From an uncultured SAR86 cluster bacterium (GTDB lineage Bacteria > Pseudomonadota > Gammaproteobacteria > Magnimaribacterales > D2472), in assembly GCA_902517505.1 (NCBI GenBank), contig CABYCL010000012.1, positions 1 through 39,494 of the forward strand: a stretch of 39,494 bases of DNA, read 5' to 3'. The notes below the pieces were generated by a model. The model did not search any database and was not told where the DNA came from. It saw only the letters and a list, made by a program, of their open reading frames with translations. Shown here piece by piece: positions 1 to 9,151 of the stretch. A program made the translations under genes and the position numbers. How positions within the stretch are numbered: position 1 is the stretch's first letter; each line of letters opens with the position of its first letter.

Positions 1-52
1 ATATATTTAACTGATTTCACTTTTAAATTTTATCAAATTATAGAGTTCAATA

Positions 53-77
53 AAAAGAGGGCCTAAAGCCCTCTTTT
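53..77 (-). terminator. Intrinsic terminator of TonB receptor 1
   Basis: A ten-base inverted repeat (AAAAGAGGGC / GCCCTCTTTT) with a five-base loop lies 20 bases past the stop codon of the receptor gene. Read on the minus strand, the GC-rich stem core is followed by a U-rich end. Bases 1-52 to its left are AT-rich and show no gene or clear signal. Confidence 0.85.
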
Positions 78-96
78 ATAAGATTGAAATCTAATA

Positions 97-2880
97 TTAG
101 AATTCTAATACAACGCTAGCAAAAATTCTTCTGCCAATTACATCGTAAACACCTGGTTCTGTATTTCCATTAAAATTACTATGGAAATATGGAGGGTTTT
201 CATCAGTAGCGTTATTAATACCTATTCTATAAGTCGCATTACCCATTTCATATGTAGTAACAAGATCAAGATAAGTAGTTGCTTCTGCAACAGCATCAGC
301 TGTTACTGATGGATCTCTCCAAACATCATCAGATTCAGAAACGTATCTAATATTTGCCATTGATGACCAATTTTCGCCATTAACACCCATACCAAGAACA
401 AATCTTAATTCAGGATAAACAGCAAAACCATCAGCAGTTCCTGCATAATCTTTAACAGGTGAACCTAAAGCACTTGATTCATACTGATTATAAATCGTTG
501 AATCAAAGCTAAGACTGTAACCAGTCGCTCTTGCTCCATCTAAATCACCAGTTAATGCTGCGCTAATGTCCCAACCATTTGCTTCGATATTTGCAAAGTT
601 ACCCCAAGGAGTTTCTAAGTCACCTGGATAACCATAATAATATAATGGATTTCCATCACCGTAATCAATAAAGTAAGAACAGCTTCCTGTAGTGTAATCT
701 AAGGTTGGTTGATTTAAACAATCGTAGAATAATACGTTAGCACTTGGTAGGCCAATAGCATCTTGAATTTCAATTGCCCAATAATCAATAGAAGCTACAA
801 ATCCAGGCATTGAAGCTGGAGTATATACAGCACCAACAGTAAAGTTGGTTGATTCTTCAGGAGCTAAGTCTCCTTCTGAGTAATATTCGTGATATGACTG
901 CCATGCAAAACCGTATTCACCAGCATCTGAAGGATCAAATCCAAGAGATACACAATTATCATAGATATTTTGTGTAATTGAACCTGAAGCTAATCTTCTG
1001 TCAGCAAACTCACAAGGTAAGTCAATAACTGGGAATGTTGTGCTTGCAACAGTATTTAATTCAGAAACATTAGGAGCTCTGAATCCTGTACCGTATGTCG
1101 CTCTCATTCTTAAATCATCTGATACTACATAGTCTGCACCAACCTTAAAGTTAGTTGTATCACCAACAGTGTCATAATCAGAATATCTTACTGACGCATC
1201 AACATTCAATTGATCAGATACTGATGTGAAAATCTCACCAAATACTTCAGTGACGTTGAATCCACCTCTTAATGGAGATGAAGCACCACCTGTTGTTAAA
1301 CCCTCTGCAGAGAATTCATCAGGTTTAAAGTACCCAGATTCAGATCTTTTCTCAACACCAACTGCAAAAGCTGACCCATTAGATAGGTCGCCTGAAATTG
1401 TATATGCGAATAATTCCATTTCTGCTCCAGATTGATCCTTTAGAGATCCAGCAGTCAAAAATGACATTTGCTCATCAGTTATTGAACCAAATTCAGCGAA
1501 AGGATTTAAAACACCTGGGCATGAAGAACTTGCAGCACAAGCAACTGGATCAACAGCTGTTGCCCATCTATCAAATCTTCCATAATTTAGAGTTTCATCA
1601 ACTTGTTCAGTCTCTGCAACTACCATATAAAAATCATGGTCCATTCCATTACTTTCCCATTTAAGTCCCATCGTGATGTTGTATTGATCAACAGTCTGAT
1701 CAAATAAACGACCACCGGACTCTTCGAATCTTCTGTTAATTCTTACACCCACATCACAAATTGCAGAACCATCGTCTGCCGCAGTGTTAGCACAAGCAAC
1801 AGAACCAAATGGGTTATATGGGTTATTTGCTGGAACATAATCATTCCATTGAGAGCCATTATTAGGTGTTTCAACTGAACTATTTACAGCAAATGATGCA
1901 TCTGGTGCCAGTCTTTGATGTGAAAGTCTTCTGTTGTATGTACCTTCAAAATAGAACTCAACATTATCAGTTACATCCATTTTACCGATTACAGCCATTT
2001 GAGTTCTTTCATTTGGTGTAATTAATGCATTTACCGGAGCATAGTTATAAACATCTCCTGAAGTGAAAGCTCTAGCAGCTCCAATAGTTGAATCATAAAT
2101 ATAGTTTCCACCTGGACCTCTAATTTTTCTACTGTTTGATGAACCAGAGCCTACAGCTTTAAAATTTCCATCAGATTGTAACTGTGGGTATAAAGCATCG
2201 TATGCCCATGGCTGCTCAGCTTGTAGCATTTCTTTTTGATTTTTATGAGCTACAGAAAATACAACGTTACCATTGTTACCTGCAATACCTGCCATTAATC
2301 CAACATCATTATTTTCAGCTTGACCATTCTCAAGACCTTGACCGGTTCCAATAGAAACTTTTAGTCCTTCAAATTCATCATCAAGAACAAAGTTAAGTAC
2401 TCCTGATAAAGCATCTGAACCATAAATAGCGGATGCACCATCTTTAAGTACTTCAACAGACTTAATCATCATTTCAGGAATAGAGCCAATATCAACAGCA
2501 CCATCACCACCAACATCACCAATAACTCGGTGACCGTTTACTAGAACAAGTGTTCTGTTAAAACCAAGTCCTCTCAAGTCAACTTTTCTAGATCCATCAC
2601 CACCATTATTCGTAGAAGTTCCTAATTGATACCCTGTAAAAGCAGGCGTATATTTCAAATACTCATCGACACTAGCATTACCAGCATCCATAATATCCTC
2701 TTCAGAAATTATCAATAAAGGTGAAGATGAACTAAAGCCATCCTTTGCAATCTTTGATCCAGTAACGATAACTTCCTCGACGTCGCTATCTGCATCATCT
2801 TGTGCAACAATATTGGCATTAAATAAGCCAAAAGTTAACACAAGGACTACAAATAAGTAATTTTCTTTATTATTAAACAT
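97..2880 (-). CDS. TonB-dependent outer-membrane receptor (1)
   Basis: This 927-residue protein has the layout of a TonB-dependent receptor, which imports a scarce ligand across the outer membrane using energy from TonB-ExbB-ExbD. A hydrophobic signal peptide spans about residues 1-26, ending near IVA before QDD. The acidic stretch leading to EEVIVTGSKI resembles a TonB box. A plug domain follows (about 50-165), with the typical LVLVNGHRV and EVLKDGASAIYGSDALSGV motifs. The remainder is a long beta-barrel ending in phenylalanine (VVLEF), as expected for Bam-dependent insertion. The ATG is preceded by a purine-rich GGGGAAA. The gene stands alone, with its own terminator and a 216-base upstream region. 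The substrate cannot be told from sequence; no TonB, ExbB or periplasmic partner is adjacent. It shares the overall plan and N-terminal style of the receptor at 9152-12226 but is a distinct protein. Confidence 0.93.
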   Translation of the reverse strand: MFNNKENYLFVVLVLTFGLFNANIVAQDDADSDVEEVIVTGSKIAKDGFSSSSPLLIISEEDIMDAGNASVDEYLKYTPAFTGYQLGTSTNNGGDGSRKVDLRGLGFNRTLVLVNGHRVIGDVGGDGAVDIGSIPEMMIKSVEVLKDGASAIYGSDALSGVLNFVLDDEFEGLKVSIGTGQGLENGQAENNDVGLMAGIAGNNGNVVFSVAHKNQKEMLQAEQPWAYDALYPQLQSDGNFKAVGSGSSNSRKIRGPGGNYIYDSTIGAARAFTSGDVYNYAPVNALITPNERTQMAVIGKMDVTDNVEFYFEGTYNRRLSHQRLAPDASFAVNSSVETPNNGSQWNDYVPANNPYNPFGSVACANTAADDGSAICDVGVRINRRFEESGGRLFDQTVDQYNITMGLKWESNGMDHDFYMVVAETEQVDETLNYGRFDRWATAVDPVACAASSSCPGVLNPFAEFGSITDEQMSFLTAGSLKDQSGAEMELFAYTISGDLSNGSAFAVGVEKRSESGYFKPDEFSAEGLTTGGASSPLRGGFNVTEVFGEIFTSVSDQLNVDASVRYSDYDTVGDTTNFKVGADYVVSDDLRMRATYGTGFRAPNVSELNTVASTTFPVIDLPCEFADRRLASGSITQNIYDNCVSLGFDPSDAGEYGFAWQSYHEYYSEGDLAPEESTNFTVGAVYTPASMPGFVASIDYWAIEIQDAIGLPSANVLFYDCLNQPTLDYTTGSCSYFIDYGDGNPLYYYGYPGDLETPWGNFANIEANGWDISAALTGDLDGARATGYSLSFDSTIYNQYESSALGSPVKDYAGTADGFAVYPELRFVLGMGVNGENWSSMANIRYVSESDDVWRDPSVTADAVAEATTYLDLVTTYEMGNATYRIGINNATDENPPYFHSNFNGNTEPGVYDVIGRRIFASVVLEF

Positions 2881-2922
2881 ACATTTCCCCGTAGTTAATT
2901 AAATTTATGTGCATAACAAACA

Positions 2923-2948
2923 GTTGCTATAACACAACATGTTGCTAT
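2923..2948. promoter_or_regulatory. Candidate operator upstream of TonB receptor 1
   Basis: Two direct copies of GTTGCTAT (2923-2930 and 2941-2948) flank and overlap a perfect ten-base palindrome, CAACATGTTG (2935-2944). The element lies about 43-68 bases before the receptor start, where a regulator would act. No regulator gene is nearby and I do not recognise the motif. The rest of 2881-3096 is AT-rich without further structure I can support. Confidence 0.3.
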
Positions 2949-3055
2949 TGTTTCAGAGTTTTTTATATAAATCTACAATTTTCTGCAATTATTTATAATT
3001 AAATATAACTAAGATTTATATATTTAATTTAAAATTAAATAATAACAATGGCTCT

Positions 3056-3084
3056 TTGAATTACTTTTATCTACAATATATTTT
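3056..3084 (+). promoter_or_regulatory. Candidate fabI promoter
   Basis: TTGAAT (3056-3061) and TATTTT (3079-3084) are 17 bases apart; an overlapping TATATT (3077-3082) gives a 15-base spacer. The predicted start of transcription lies only about 6 bases before the fabI ATG, so the leader would be very short. The region is AT-rich, so a chance match is possible. Confidence 0.35.
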
Positions 3085-3096
3085 TAGCAGAAATTT

Positions 3097-3888
3097 ATGT
3101 TACTTAAAAACAAGAAAATTTTAATTACAGGATTGGCAAATAAGTATTCGATTGCAGCTGGCATAGCATATGCAATGCATAGAGAAGGCGCTGAACTAGC
3201 TTTTACATATCAAAATGAGAGGCTTTTAAAGAATCTTAGACCAATAGCTAATGAGTGTGGCTCTGATGTTTTAATTGAATGTGATGTATCAAATGATGAT
3301 TCAATTACATCTTCATTTGTTGAGTTATCAAAAAAATGGGAAAAGTTTGATGGATTTGTTCATTCCATTGGGTTTGCTCCTGCTGATCAGCTTGAAGGTG
3401 ACTTTCTCAAAGTAACTAATCGTGAAGGCTTTAAAATTGCACATGATATAAGTTCATATAGTTTTACAGCAATGGCAAAAGAATCAAAGTCTATGCTTAA
3501 CGAGAATTCAGCTCTTCTCACCCTTACCTACTTAGGATCAACACAAACAATGCCTAATTACAACGTTATGGGTCTTGCTAAAGCTAGTTTAGAAGCAAAT
3601 ACAAGATTCTTAGCTGCATCATTAGGAAAAGATAATATTCGTGTAAATGCTATATCAGCAGGTCCGATTAAAACTCTTGCAGCTTCTGGTGTTAAAAATT
3701 TTAGAAAAATGCTATCTCAACATTCTAATAAAGCTCCGTTAGGTAGAACTGTAACAGCTGAGGAAGTTGGAAATGTTGCTGCATTTATGTGTTCAGACTT
3801 TGCAAGTGGTATTACAGGAGAGATTACATATGTTGATGCAGGATTTAATATAGCTGCGATGCCACTAAACGAGCTTAACGATGATTAA
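3097..3888 (+). CDS. Enoyl-[acyl-carrier-protein] reductase (NADH), FabI
   Basis: FabI reduces the trans-2-enoyl-ACP double bond in the last step of each round of type II fatty acid synthesis in the cytoplasm. The 263-residue length matches the family (262 in E. coli). The glycine-rich nucleotide site begins at [10 protein letters not shown] (about 11-20). Stretches such as [28 protein letters not shown] and [15 protein letters not shown] are nearly identical to the E. coli enzyme. The catalytic set is present: Tyr145, Tyr155 and Lys162 (Y146, Y156 and K163 in E. coli). No Shine-Dalgarno is visible; the ATG sits just after a promoter-like sequence. It is the first gene of a three-gene plus-strand operon, overlapping the methyltransferase by 8 bases. 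Identity is secure. Confidence 0.97.
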   Translation: MLLKNKKILITGLANKYSIAAGIAYAMHREGAELAFTYQNERLLKNLRPIANECGSDVLIECDVSNDDSITSSFVELSKKWEKFDGFVHSIGFAPADQLEGDFLKVTNREGFKIAHDISSYSFTAMAKESKSMLNENSALLTLTYLGSTQTMPNYNVMGLAKASLEANTRFLAASLGKDNIRVNAISAGPIKTLAASGVKNFRKMLSQHSNKAPLGRTVTAEEVGNVAAFMCSDFASGITGEITYVDAGFNIAAMPLNELNDD

Positions 3889-4504
3889 AAAATCTTATGA
3901 AAAATATGTGCTACCAAAGCTTCTAGATTGTTGTTGCTCAACTAAACCAATAAACTATCAAAGAAAAAAAATTGTTCCCAATGCTAGTGGTAATATTTTA
4001 GAAATTGGAATAGGATCAGGTTTAAACCTTCCATTTTATGAAAAATCAAAAATTATCAATCTATATGGTATTGATCCATCAAGTGAATTATGTGATATGG
4101 CAGAAAAATCAGCATCTGATAATGAAATAGATGTTAATTTGTTAATTAATGGAGCTGAGGAAATTGAATTACCTAAAGATTCGATAGACACAGTAGTTAT
4201 GACGTACACCTTGTGCACTATTCCAAATCCAATAGATGCACTTAAAGAAATTAAACGAGTAATGAAAGCTGATGCAAAAATGCTTTTTTGTGAACATGGA
4301 ACTGCACCAGATAAAAATATACTTAAATGGCAAAATAGAATTAATCCAATATGGGGAAAACTATTTGGTGGATGTAATATTAATAGAGATATACCAAGTA
4401 TTTTAAAAGAAAATGGTTTCAAAATTAATACACTAGATCAAATGTACCTTCCTAGTACACCAAAAATAGTTGGTTACAACTACTGGGGCGAAGCATCCAA
4501 CTAA
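3881..4504 (+). CDS. Class I SAM-dependent methyltransferase, TMT1/METTL7-like
   Basis: This 207-residue cytoplasmic protein has the Rossmann-fold SAM-binding motif [10 protein letters not shown] (41-49), an acidic motif II ending at Asp65, and a motif IV region around [12 protein letters not shown] (101-112). The C-terminal half, with [35 protein letters not shown] and a closing GYNYWG, resembles the METTL7/TMT1 group of methyltransferases, some of which methylate thiols; this is recalled similarity, not a search. Three consecutive cysteines (17-19) are unusual and lie before motif I. Its ATG is inside the end of fabI (8-base overlap, ATGATTAA), implying translational coupling, and the thiolase-like gene begins 4 bases after its stop. 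A small-molecule or lipid-derived thiol substrate is possible, but the real substrate is unknown. Confidence 0.8.
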   Translation: MIKKSYEKYVLPKLLDCCCSTKPINYQRKKIVPNASGNILEIGIGSGLNLPFYEKSKIINLYGIDPSSELCDMAEKSASDNEIDVNLLINGAEEIELPKDSIDTVVMTYTLCTIPNPIDALKEIKRVMKADAKMLFCEHGTAPDKNILKWQNRINPIWGKLFGGCNINRDIPSILKENGFKINTLDQMYLPSTPKIVGYNYWGEASN

Positions 4505-4508
4505 ACTC

Positions 4509-5951
4509 ATGAGCAATAGACCTGTTGTGGTTGGATTAGGAACTATCCAGCAAAAAGGTAACTATGACGAACTTGATGAAGCTCTCATATTAATGGATAA
4601 AGCCGTTAAGAAAGCTATTGGTGACAGTACGAACAGTAATATTACAGAATATATAGATGAGGTTAGGGTTCCAAAAGGATTTTGGAGATATAGAGATCCT
4701 GGTAAGTGGGTTGCTGAAAACAATAATATCAAATCAGTCCAAACAACTGTAACGAAAGTAGGAATACTTCAACAAAACCTTATCAATACTGCATGCAATA
4801 AAATTCAAAATGGTGAAATCGAGGCTAGCTTAATTTTAGGTGGTGAATCTCGTTTTAAAATGCTTAGATCATCAATTGAAAAAAAAGATTATATTGAAAC
4901 CCCTTTAATAACGAATCCTGATATTTACGATAAATCAACCGAAGAACTTCAATTAGACATTGAAGAAAAAGAATTGGGTTCAATGGCTGTTGGTTATTAT
5001 GCAATTTTAGAAAGCGCATTTAGATGCATGTTACAAAATAATCATGACGATCATAATAACTATTTATCTGAAATATATTCTGGTTATTCAGAAATTGCTG
5101 CAAGAAATAAAGATGGATGGATTGAACAGTCTATTGATAAAAAAGATATAAAAAATGAATCAAAAAAGAATTTAAGGCAAGCATTTCCATACAATAAGTA
5201 TCACTGTACCAGCTGGAATGTAAATCAAGCATGCGCAATTATAATTTGTTCAGAAGATGTTGCTAACAAACTTAATATTCCAATTGAGAAAAGAGTCTAT
5301 CCCTTAGCATCATCTGAAAATAACCATATGATATCGACTCTGCAAAGGCCTAATTTAATTCAATCAGAAGGTATGCAACTTGCAGCAAATTTTATTTTAG
5401 ATATTTGTAGTAAATATAATTTAAAACCAGATTTATACGATTTATATAGTTGCTTTCCTGTTGCTGTTCAAATGTTTGCAAAATCATTAAAACTTGACCA
5501 AATTAATGATAAAACTATTACAGGAGCAATGCCATTTGCTGGAGGTCCTTTAAATAGTTATGTGCTTCATTCAACAGCAAAATTAATTGAAAAATTAAGA
5601 AAAAATTATAATGTTGGAATAGTTACTGGAGCGTCAGGTATGATGACAAAACAATCATATGCACTTTGGTCAAAGAATCCATATATAGATTTCAAATATA
5701 AAGATTGCACTCATAAAGCTAAAGAAGTTGAACTTCCAGTTAAATTATCAGATCAGAAAAATGGCTCAGGAAAAATAATTGGATACACAATCCTTATGAA
5801 GAATAACATCAATAAAGCCATCATTTTTGTAGATACAGATGAAAGAAAAAGAAAATTAATTACCTCATCCGATGAATCTATTATTAATAAAATGCAAAAT
5901 ACTGAATGGGTTGGAAAAAGAATAATCTTTAAAGAAGATCAATTGGCTTGA
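4509..5951 (+). CDS. Thiolase-like protein type 1 (acetyl-CoA acetyltransferase family)
   Basis: This 480-residue protein reads as a thiolase-superfamily member of the TLP1 group, usually annotated acetyl-CoA acetyltransferase. Visible pieces are a strand-turn EASLILGGESRF, WNVNQACAIIICSED, DLYDLYSCFPVAVQMFAKSL, GAMPFAGGPLNSY and GIVTGASGMMTKQSYALWS. A final segment of about 80 residues (GYTILMKNN to the end) resembles the extra C-terminal domain of TLP1 proteins. I do not see the usual N-terminal thiolase nucleophile motif with an active cysteine near residue 90, so classical thiolysis may not be its reaction. I chose the ATG at 4509 (MSNRPVVV) because it follows the methyltransferase stop; an in-frame ATG at 4470 would overlap that gene. 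Operon position with fabI suggests lipid or acyl-CoA metabolism. Its 3' end overlaps the opposing ggt by 13 bases. Confidence 0.75.
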   Translation: MSNRPVVVGLGTIQQKGNYDELDEALILMDKAVKKAIGDSTNSNITEYIDEVRVPKGFWRYRDPGKWVAENNNIKSVQTTVTKVGILQQNLINTACNKIQNGEIEASLILGGESRFKMLRSSIEKKDYIETPLITNPDIYDKSTEELQLDIEEKELGSMAVGYYAILESAFRCMLQNNHDDHNNYLSEIYSGYSEIAARNKDGWIEQSIDKKDIKNESKKNLRQAFPYNKYHCTSWNVNQACAIIICSEDVANKLNIPIEKRVYPLASSENNHMISTLQRPNLIQSEGMQLAANFILDICSKYNLKPDLYDLYSCFPVAVQMFAKSLKLDQINDKTITGAMPFAGGPLNSYVLHSTAKLIEKLRKNYNVGIVTGASGMMTKQSYALWSKNPYIDFKYKDCTHKAKEVELPVKLSDQKNGSGKIIGYTILMKNNINKAIIFVDTDERKRKLITSSDESIINKMQNTEWVGKRIIFKEDQLA

Positions 5952-7648
5952 ACTGATACACCTGCATTTGGTCTTCTTAAATCAGCAAAACCATAGTTTA
6001 CTCCTTCAGATATATGTATGCTTTGAGTGCTACCAATCGTATTTTCATATTCTGTCTTGTGCCCCATATTATTTAGTCTTCTAATAATATCTCTACTCAC
6101 TGCCCTCTCATGTTCAAGGCCTTCATAAGGCCAATCTTTATGAATTCTTGGAAGCATTGTTGCTTCACCAATATCTAAATTAAAATCTATAACGCCTGTA
6201 ATTACTCTAAGGATTGCAGCTGGTATATCAGATCCACCTGGAGAACCGGTTATTAAAAATAAATCATCATTTTTATCAAATACAATGGTCGGCGCCATTG
6301 TGCTCATTGGTTTTTTTCCAGGCTCAAATCTATTTCCAGGGCTTGCACCTCTTCCAATATCATTTTTATCACCGTATCTATAAGCAAAATTATTCATTTG
6401 ACTGTTCATTAATATTCCTGTTCCAGGAATTGTCACTCCAGAACCAAAAGACAGCCCAAGCGTATAAGTATTTGATACAGCATTTCCTTCTTTATCAATT
6501 ATTGAAAAATGAGTTGTGTCCTTGCTTTCTTTTGGTTTTTTAAAGGGTTTTACATCTTCTACTGGACTCGCCTTATTTGAATCTATTGAACTAATAAGCT
6601 CTTTAATTCTCTCAGTTGAAAGTAACTCTGAAATTGGAACATCAAAATATTCAGGATCTCCAACAAAATGAGATCTATTGTTATGGCCTCTTCTTAAAGA
6701 TTCTGCTAAAAAGTGGTATGTTTTAGTTGAGTCACTTTTATATTTATTAATATTAATATTATTGAGAATACTCAAAGATGTTAATAAAGTAATGCCGCCA
6801 CCTGATGGTGGAGCTGCAGTAAAAACTTTATAACCTTTATAATTTATAGCAACTGGCATTCTAAAAAAAGATTCATAGTTTTTTAAATCTTCATGAGTTA
6901 TTAATCCATTGTTTTGATTCATTGCATTGACAATCTTGTCAGCAATCTCACCTTCATAAAAACCTTTAATACCATTTTTTGAGATTTCCTTAAATGTTTT
7001 AGCTAGATCAGGTCTTTTCATGATTGAAAATTCTTTTAAGGGTTCATTATCTTTAAAATATATAGAATAAGATTCCTTATCGCTTTTAAGTTGTGGTGTT
7101 ACATCAATGACGTAACTTAAATCACTTGAAACAACTATACCTTCTTCAGCTTGAGCTATAACAGGCTTCATAATTTCTTGAAGATTTAATCTCCCAAAAT
7201 TCTTATGGGCCTCCAGTAATCCATAAACAGTTCCAGGAACTGCTGAGGCTAAATATGTATAATCCACCCTCTCCCATCTTTTTGAATTTGTTTCAGGTAC
7301 TTTTTTTGTTCCAAGCAATTTTTCAATTGATGCGTTTCTTGGAGATTTGCTTCTATAATCAATATAGAAAATTTCATCCTTTTCTTTTATATAAATTAGC
7401 ATAAAACCTCCACCGCCTAAGTTACCAGCCCTTGGCAATGTGGTAGCAAGAGAAAAACCAACTGCAACCGCAGCATCAACTGCATTTCCTCCCATGTCTA
7501 AGATTTCTATACCAATATCAGACGAAAGAACATTTTGACTTACAACCATTCCACTCTTACTCGAAGTTGGATGAAATGGATGAGGATAATCTATATAGTC
7601 TGTAGCTTTTACTAATGAGAAGAATAATATTAAAACTATAAATTTCAT
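5939..7648 (-). CDS. Gamma-glutamyltranspeptidase
   Basis: Gamma-glutamyltranspeptidase removes or transfers the gamma-glutamyl group of glutathione and related compounds, normally in the periplasm. The 569-residue precursor starts with a signal peptide (about 1-16, MKFIVLILFFSLVKA before TDY). N-terminal family motifs include GGNAVDAAVA and NLGGGGFM. The autocleavage site and new N-terminal nucleophile is Thr378 in KDTTHFSIID, followed by NTYTLGLSFGSG and GILMNSQMNNF. A late glycine-rich GSPGGSDIPAAI completes the active site. The ATG shares one base with the stop of the upstream anion transporter (TAATG), so the two are co-transcribed and coupled. This context suggests glutathione or gamma-glutamyl peptide scavenging, with the transporter importing an anionic product; that link is inference. 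The 3' end overlaps the opposing thiolase-like gene by 13 bases. Confidence 0.95.
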   Translation of the reverse strand: MKFIVLILFFSLVKATDYIDYPHPFHPTSSKSGMVVSQNVLSSDIGIEILDMGGNAVDAAVAVGFSLATTLPRAGNLGGGGFMLIYIKEKDEIFYIDYRSKSPRNASIEKLLGTKKVPETNSKRWERVDYTYLASAVPGTVYGLLEAHKNFGRLNLQEIMKPVIAQAEEGIVVSSDLSYVIDVTPQLKSDKESYSIYFKDNEPLKEFSIMKRPDLAKTFKEISKNGIKGFYEGEIADKIVNAMNQNNGLITHEDLKNYESFFRMPVAINYKGYKVFTAAPPSGGGITLLTSLSILNNININKYKSDSTKTYHFLAESLRRGHNNRSHFVGDPEYFDVPISELLSTERIKELISSIDSNKASPVEDVKPFKKPKESKDTTHFSIIDKEGNAVSNTYTLGLSFGSGVTIPGTGILMNSQMNNFAYRYGDKNDIGRGASPGNRFEPGKKPMSTMAPTIVFDKNDDLFLITGSPGGSDIPAAILRVITGVIDFNLDIGEATMLPRIHKDWPYEGLEHERAVSRDIIRRLNNMGHKTEYENTIGSTQSIHISEGVNYGFADLRRPNAGVSVQAN

Positions 7649-9084
7649 TAAAATATAAGTGGTGCAAAATAATAAGCAAAAATTGTTACAACCAATATCC
7701 CTATTATATTTAAGGCGAATCCAGCTCTCATCATAGTAGCTATGGTGAATTTATTTGAGCCATAAACTATAGCGTTTGGTGGAGTAGCAACTGGCAACAT
7801 AAATGCACAACTTGCTGCCAAACATACTGGTACTGTTAAGGAAACTGGTAGGACTCCTATCGCAATAGCTAAAGCTCCAAAAACAGGAAGGAAAGTTGTT
7901 GTAGTTGTTACATTGCTTGTTATCTCTGTTAAGAAGATTATTAAAGTAGCTACAGCTAATATTAAAACTATTGGAGGAACTGTATTGAGGATTAATAAAC
8001 TATTACCAATCCATATACCTAGACCACTTGAACTAATTTGAGCAGCAAGTGAAAGACCGCCTCCAAATAATATTAATAAACCCCATGGCAAGTCTTTTGA
8101 TCTTTCCCATTGAAGAAGATCACCTTTTTTAGAGGCTGATGGAGTCATAAAAATTAATATAGCAGCAATAATTGCTATACCAGCATCTGTTAAACCAGAA
8201 AGTACTTCTATTTTATTTAGCAATGTTCTAAATACCCATGCAAATACTGCTAATCCAAAAATAATAGAAATTCTTCTTTCATCTTTTGTGAATTCTCCCA
8301 TATCACTTAACATAACTCTGAGTTCATTTCTTGCCTCAATTGAAGACGTAAAATTTATTGGAAAAACATATTTTGTTAATAATATCCATGCTCCAAATAA
8401 TAAAATACTTGCCAGTGGCACTCCTAACATCATCCAATCAAACATGGAAATCTCAACTCCGTAGGTATCTTGCATGAAAGCACTAAATACTATGTTTGGC
8501 GCGGTGCCAATTAATGTTGACATGCCTCCAATAGTTGCAGCATAGGCAATACCAAGAAGCAAAGCTGTATCAAAATTAGATTTATCTCTATCTGTAAGTC
8601 CTGGAATAGTCTCTGACATTACCGTGCATACCGCCAACCCAATAGGTAATAACATTAGAGTAGTTGAGGTATTCATCACCCACATACTAATAAGGGCAGC
8701 GACAAGCATAAATCCACCAACCAATGTTCTTCCACTTGATCCAACAGAAATTATCATTTTTAAAGCGATTCTTTTATGAAGTCCTGAGCTTTCAATGCCT
8801 AAAGCGAGCATAAATCCTCCTAAAAATAGATATATATTCTTATTTGCATACGGTACTGCAGCTTCTTCAAAAGAGGTTACTCCAAGTAATGGAAATAATG
8901 CCAAAGGTAATAATGCTGTAATCGCAACGGGAACTGTTTCAGTTGCCCACCAAATTGCCATTAAAACTGCGACAGCTGCAACATTCCATGCTACAACACT
9001 CAAACCATCAGGAGTAGGAGAAATTAGCATGATTAGAAATAATAATATTCCTATTGAGAAACCTTTCTTTTTATATGCCGACAT
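7648..9084 (-). CDS. SLC13/DASS-family anion:sodium symporter
   Basis: This 478-residue inner-membrane protein belongs to the divalent anion symporter family (VcINDY, CitT and relatives), which moves di- or tricarboxylates or sulfate. It is hydrophobic throughout, with about eleven segments of membrane length. The two halves carry the family's polar binding loops: MNTSTT (137-142) with GTAPNIVFSA (193-202), and SNVTTTTT (390-397) with TPPNAIVYGS (434-443). FLGGFMLALGIE (87-98) is also typical. A perfect TATAAT at 9091-9096 lies 7 bases before the ATG, and no ribosome site is visible, pointing to a leaderless message. It overlaps ggt by one base. The ligand cannot be decided between carboxylates such as succinate or glutamate-like anions and sulfate. 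Confidence 0.9.
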   Translation of the reverse strand: MSAYKKKGFSIGILLFLIMLISPTPDGLSVVAWNVAAVAVLMAIWWATETVPVAITALLPLALFPLLGVTSFEEAAVPYANKNIYLFLGGFMLALGIESSGLHKRIALKMIISVGSSGRTLVGGFMLVAALISMWVMNTSTTLMLLPIGLAVCTVMSETIPGLTDRDKSNFDTALLLGIAYAATIGGMSTLIGTAPNIVFSAFMQDTYGVEISMFDWMMLGVPLASILLFGAWILLTKYVFPINFTSSIEARNELRVMLSDMGEFTKDERRISIIFGLAVFAWVFRTLLNKIEVLSGLTDAGIAIIAAILIFMTPSASKKGDLLQWERSKDLPWGLLILFGGGLSLAAQISSSGLGIWIGNSLLILNTVPPIVLILAVATLIIFLTEITSNVTTTTTFLPVFGALAIAIGVLPVSLTVPVCLAASCAFMLPVATPPNAIVYGSNKFTIATMMRAGFALNIIGILVVTIFAYYFAPLIF

Positions 9085-9090
9085 TACTTA

Positions 9091-9096
9091 ATTATA
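9091..9096 (-). promoter_or_regulatory. -10 element of the anion transporter-ggt operon
   Basis: A perfect TATAAT on the minus strand ends 7 bases before the ATG at 9084, placing the expected transcription start on the first base of the start codon. No good -35 box is seen; the corresponding position falls in the preceding terminator. Confidence 0.5.
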
Positions 9097-9108
9097 TGTT
9101 TAAAAGAC

Positions 9109-9134
9109 AAAAAAAAGGGAGTTAAATAACTCCC
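9109..9134 (-). terminator. Intrinsic terminator of TonB receptor 2
   Basis: An eight-base stem, GGGAGTTA / TAACTCCC (9117-9124 and 9127-9134), with a two-base loop is followed on the minus strand by eight T residues (9116-9109). It begins 18 bases after the receptor stop codon. Another T run at 9135-9139 on the plus strand means it could also act in the other orientation. Confidence 0.92.
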
Positions 9135-9151
9135 TTTTTACATGAACAATT

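Noticed and set aside
1226-1664. Small open frames on the plus strand across TonB receptor 1
   Set aside because: Antisense shadows of a clear long gene, with low-complexity translations. The same holds for similar frames opposite ggt, receptor 2, gltX, lon and clpX.
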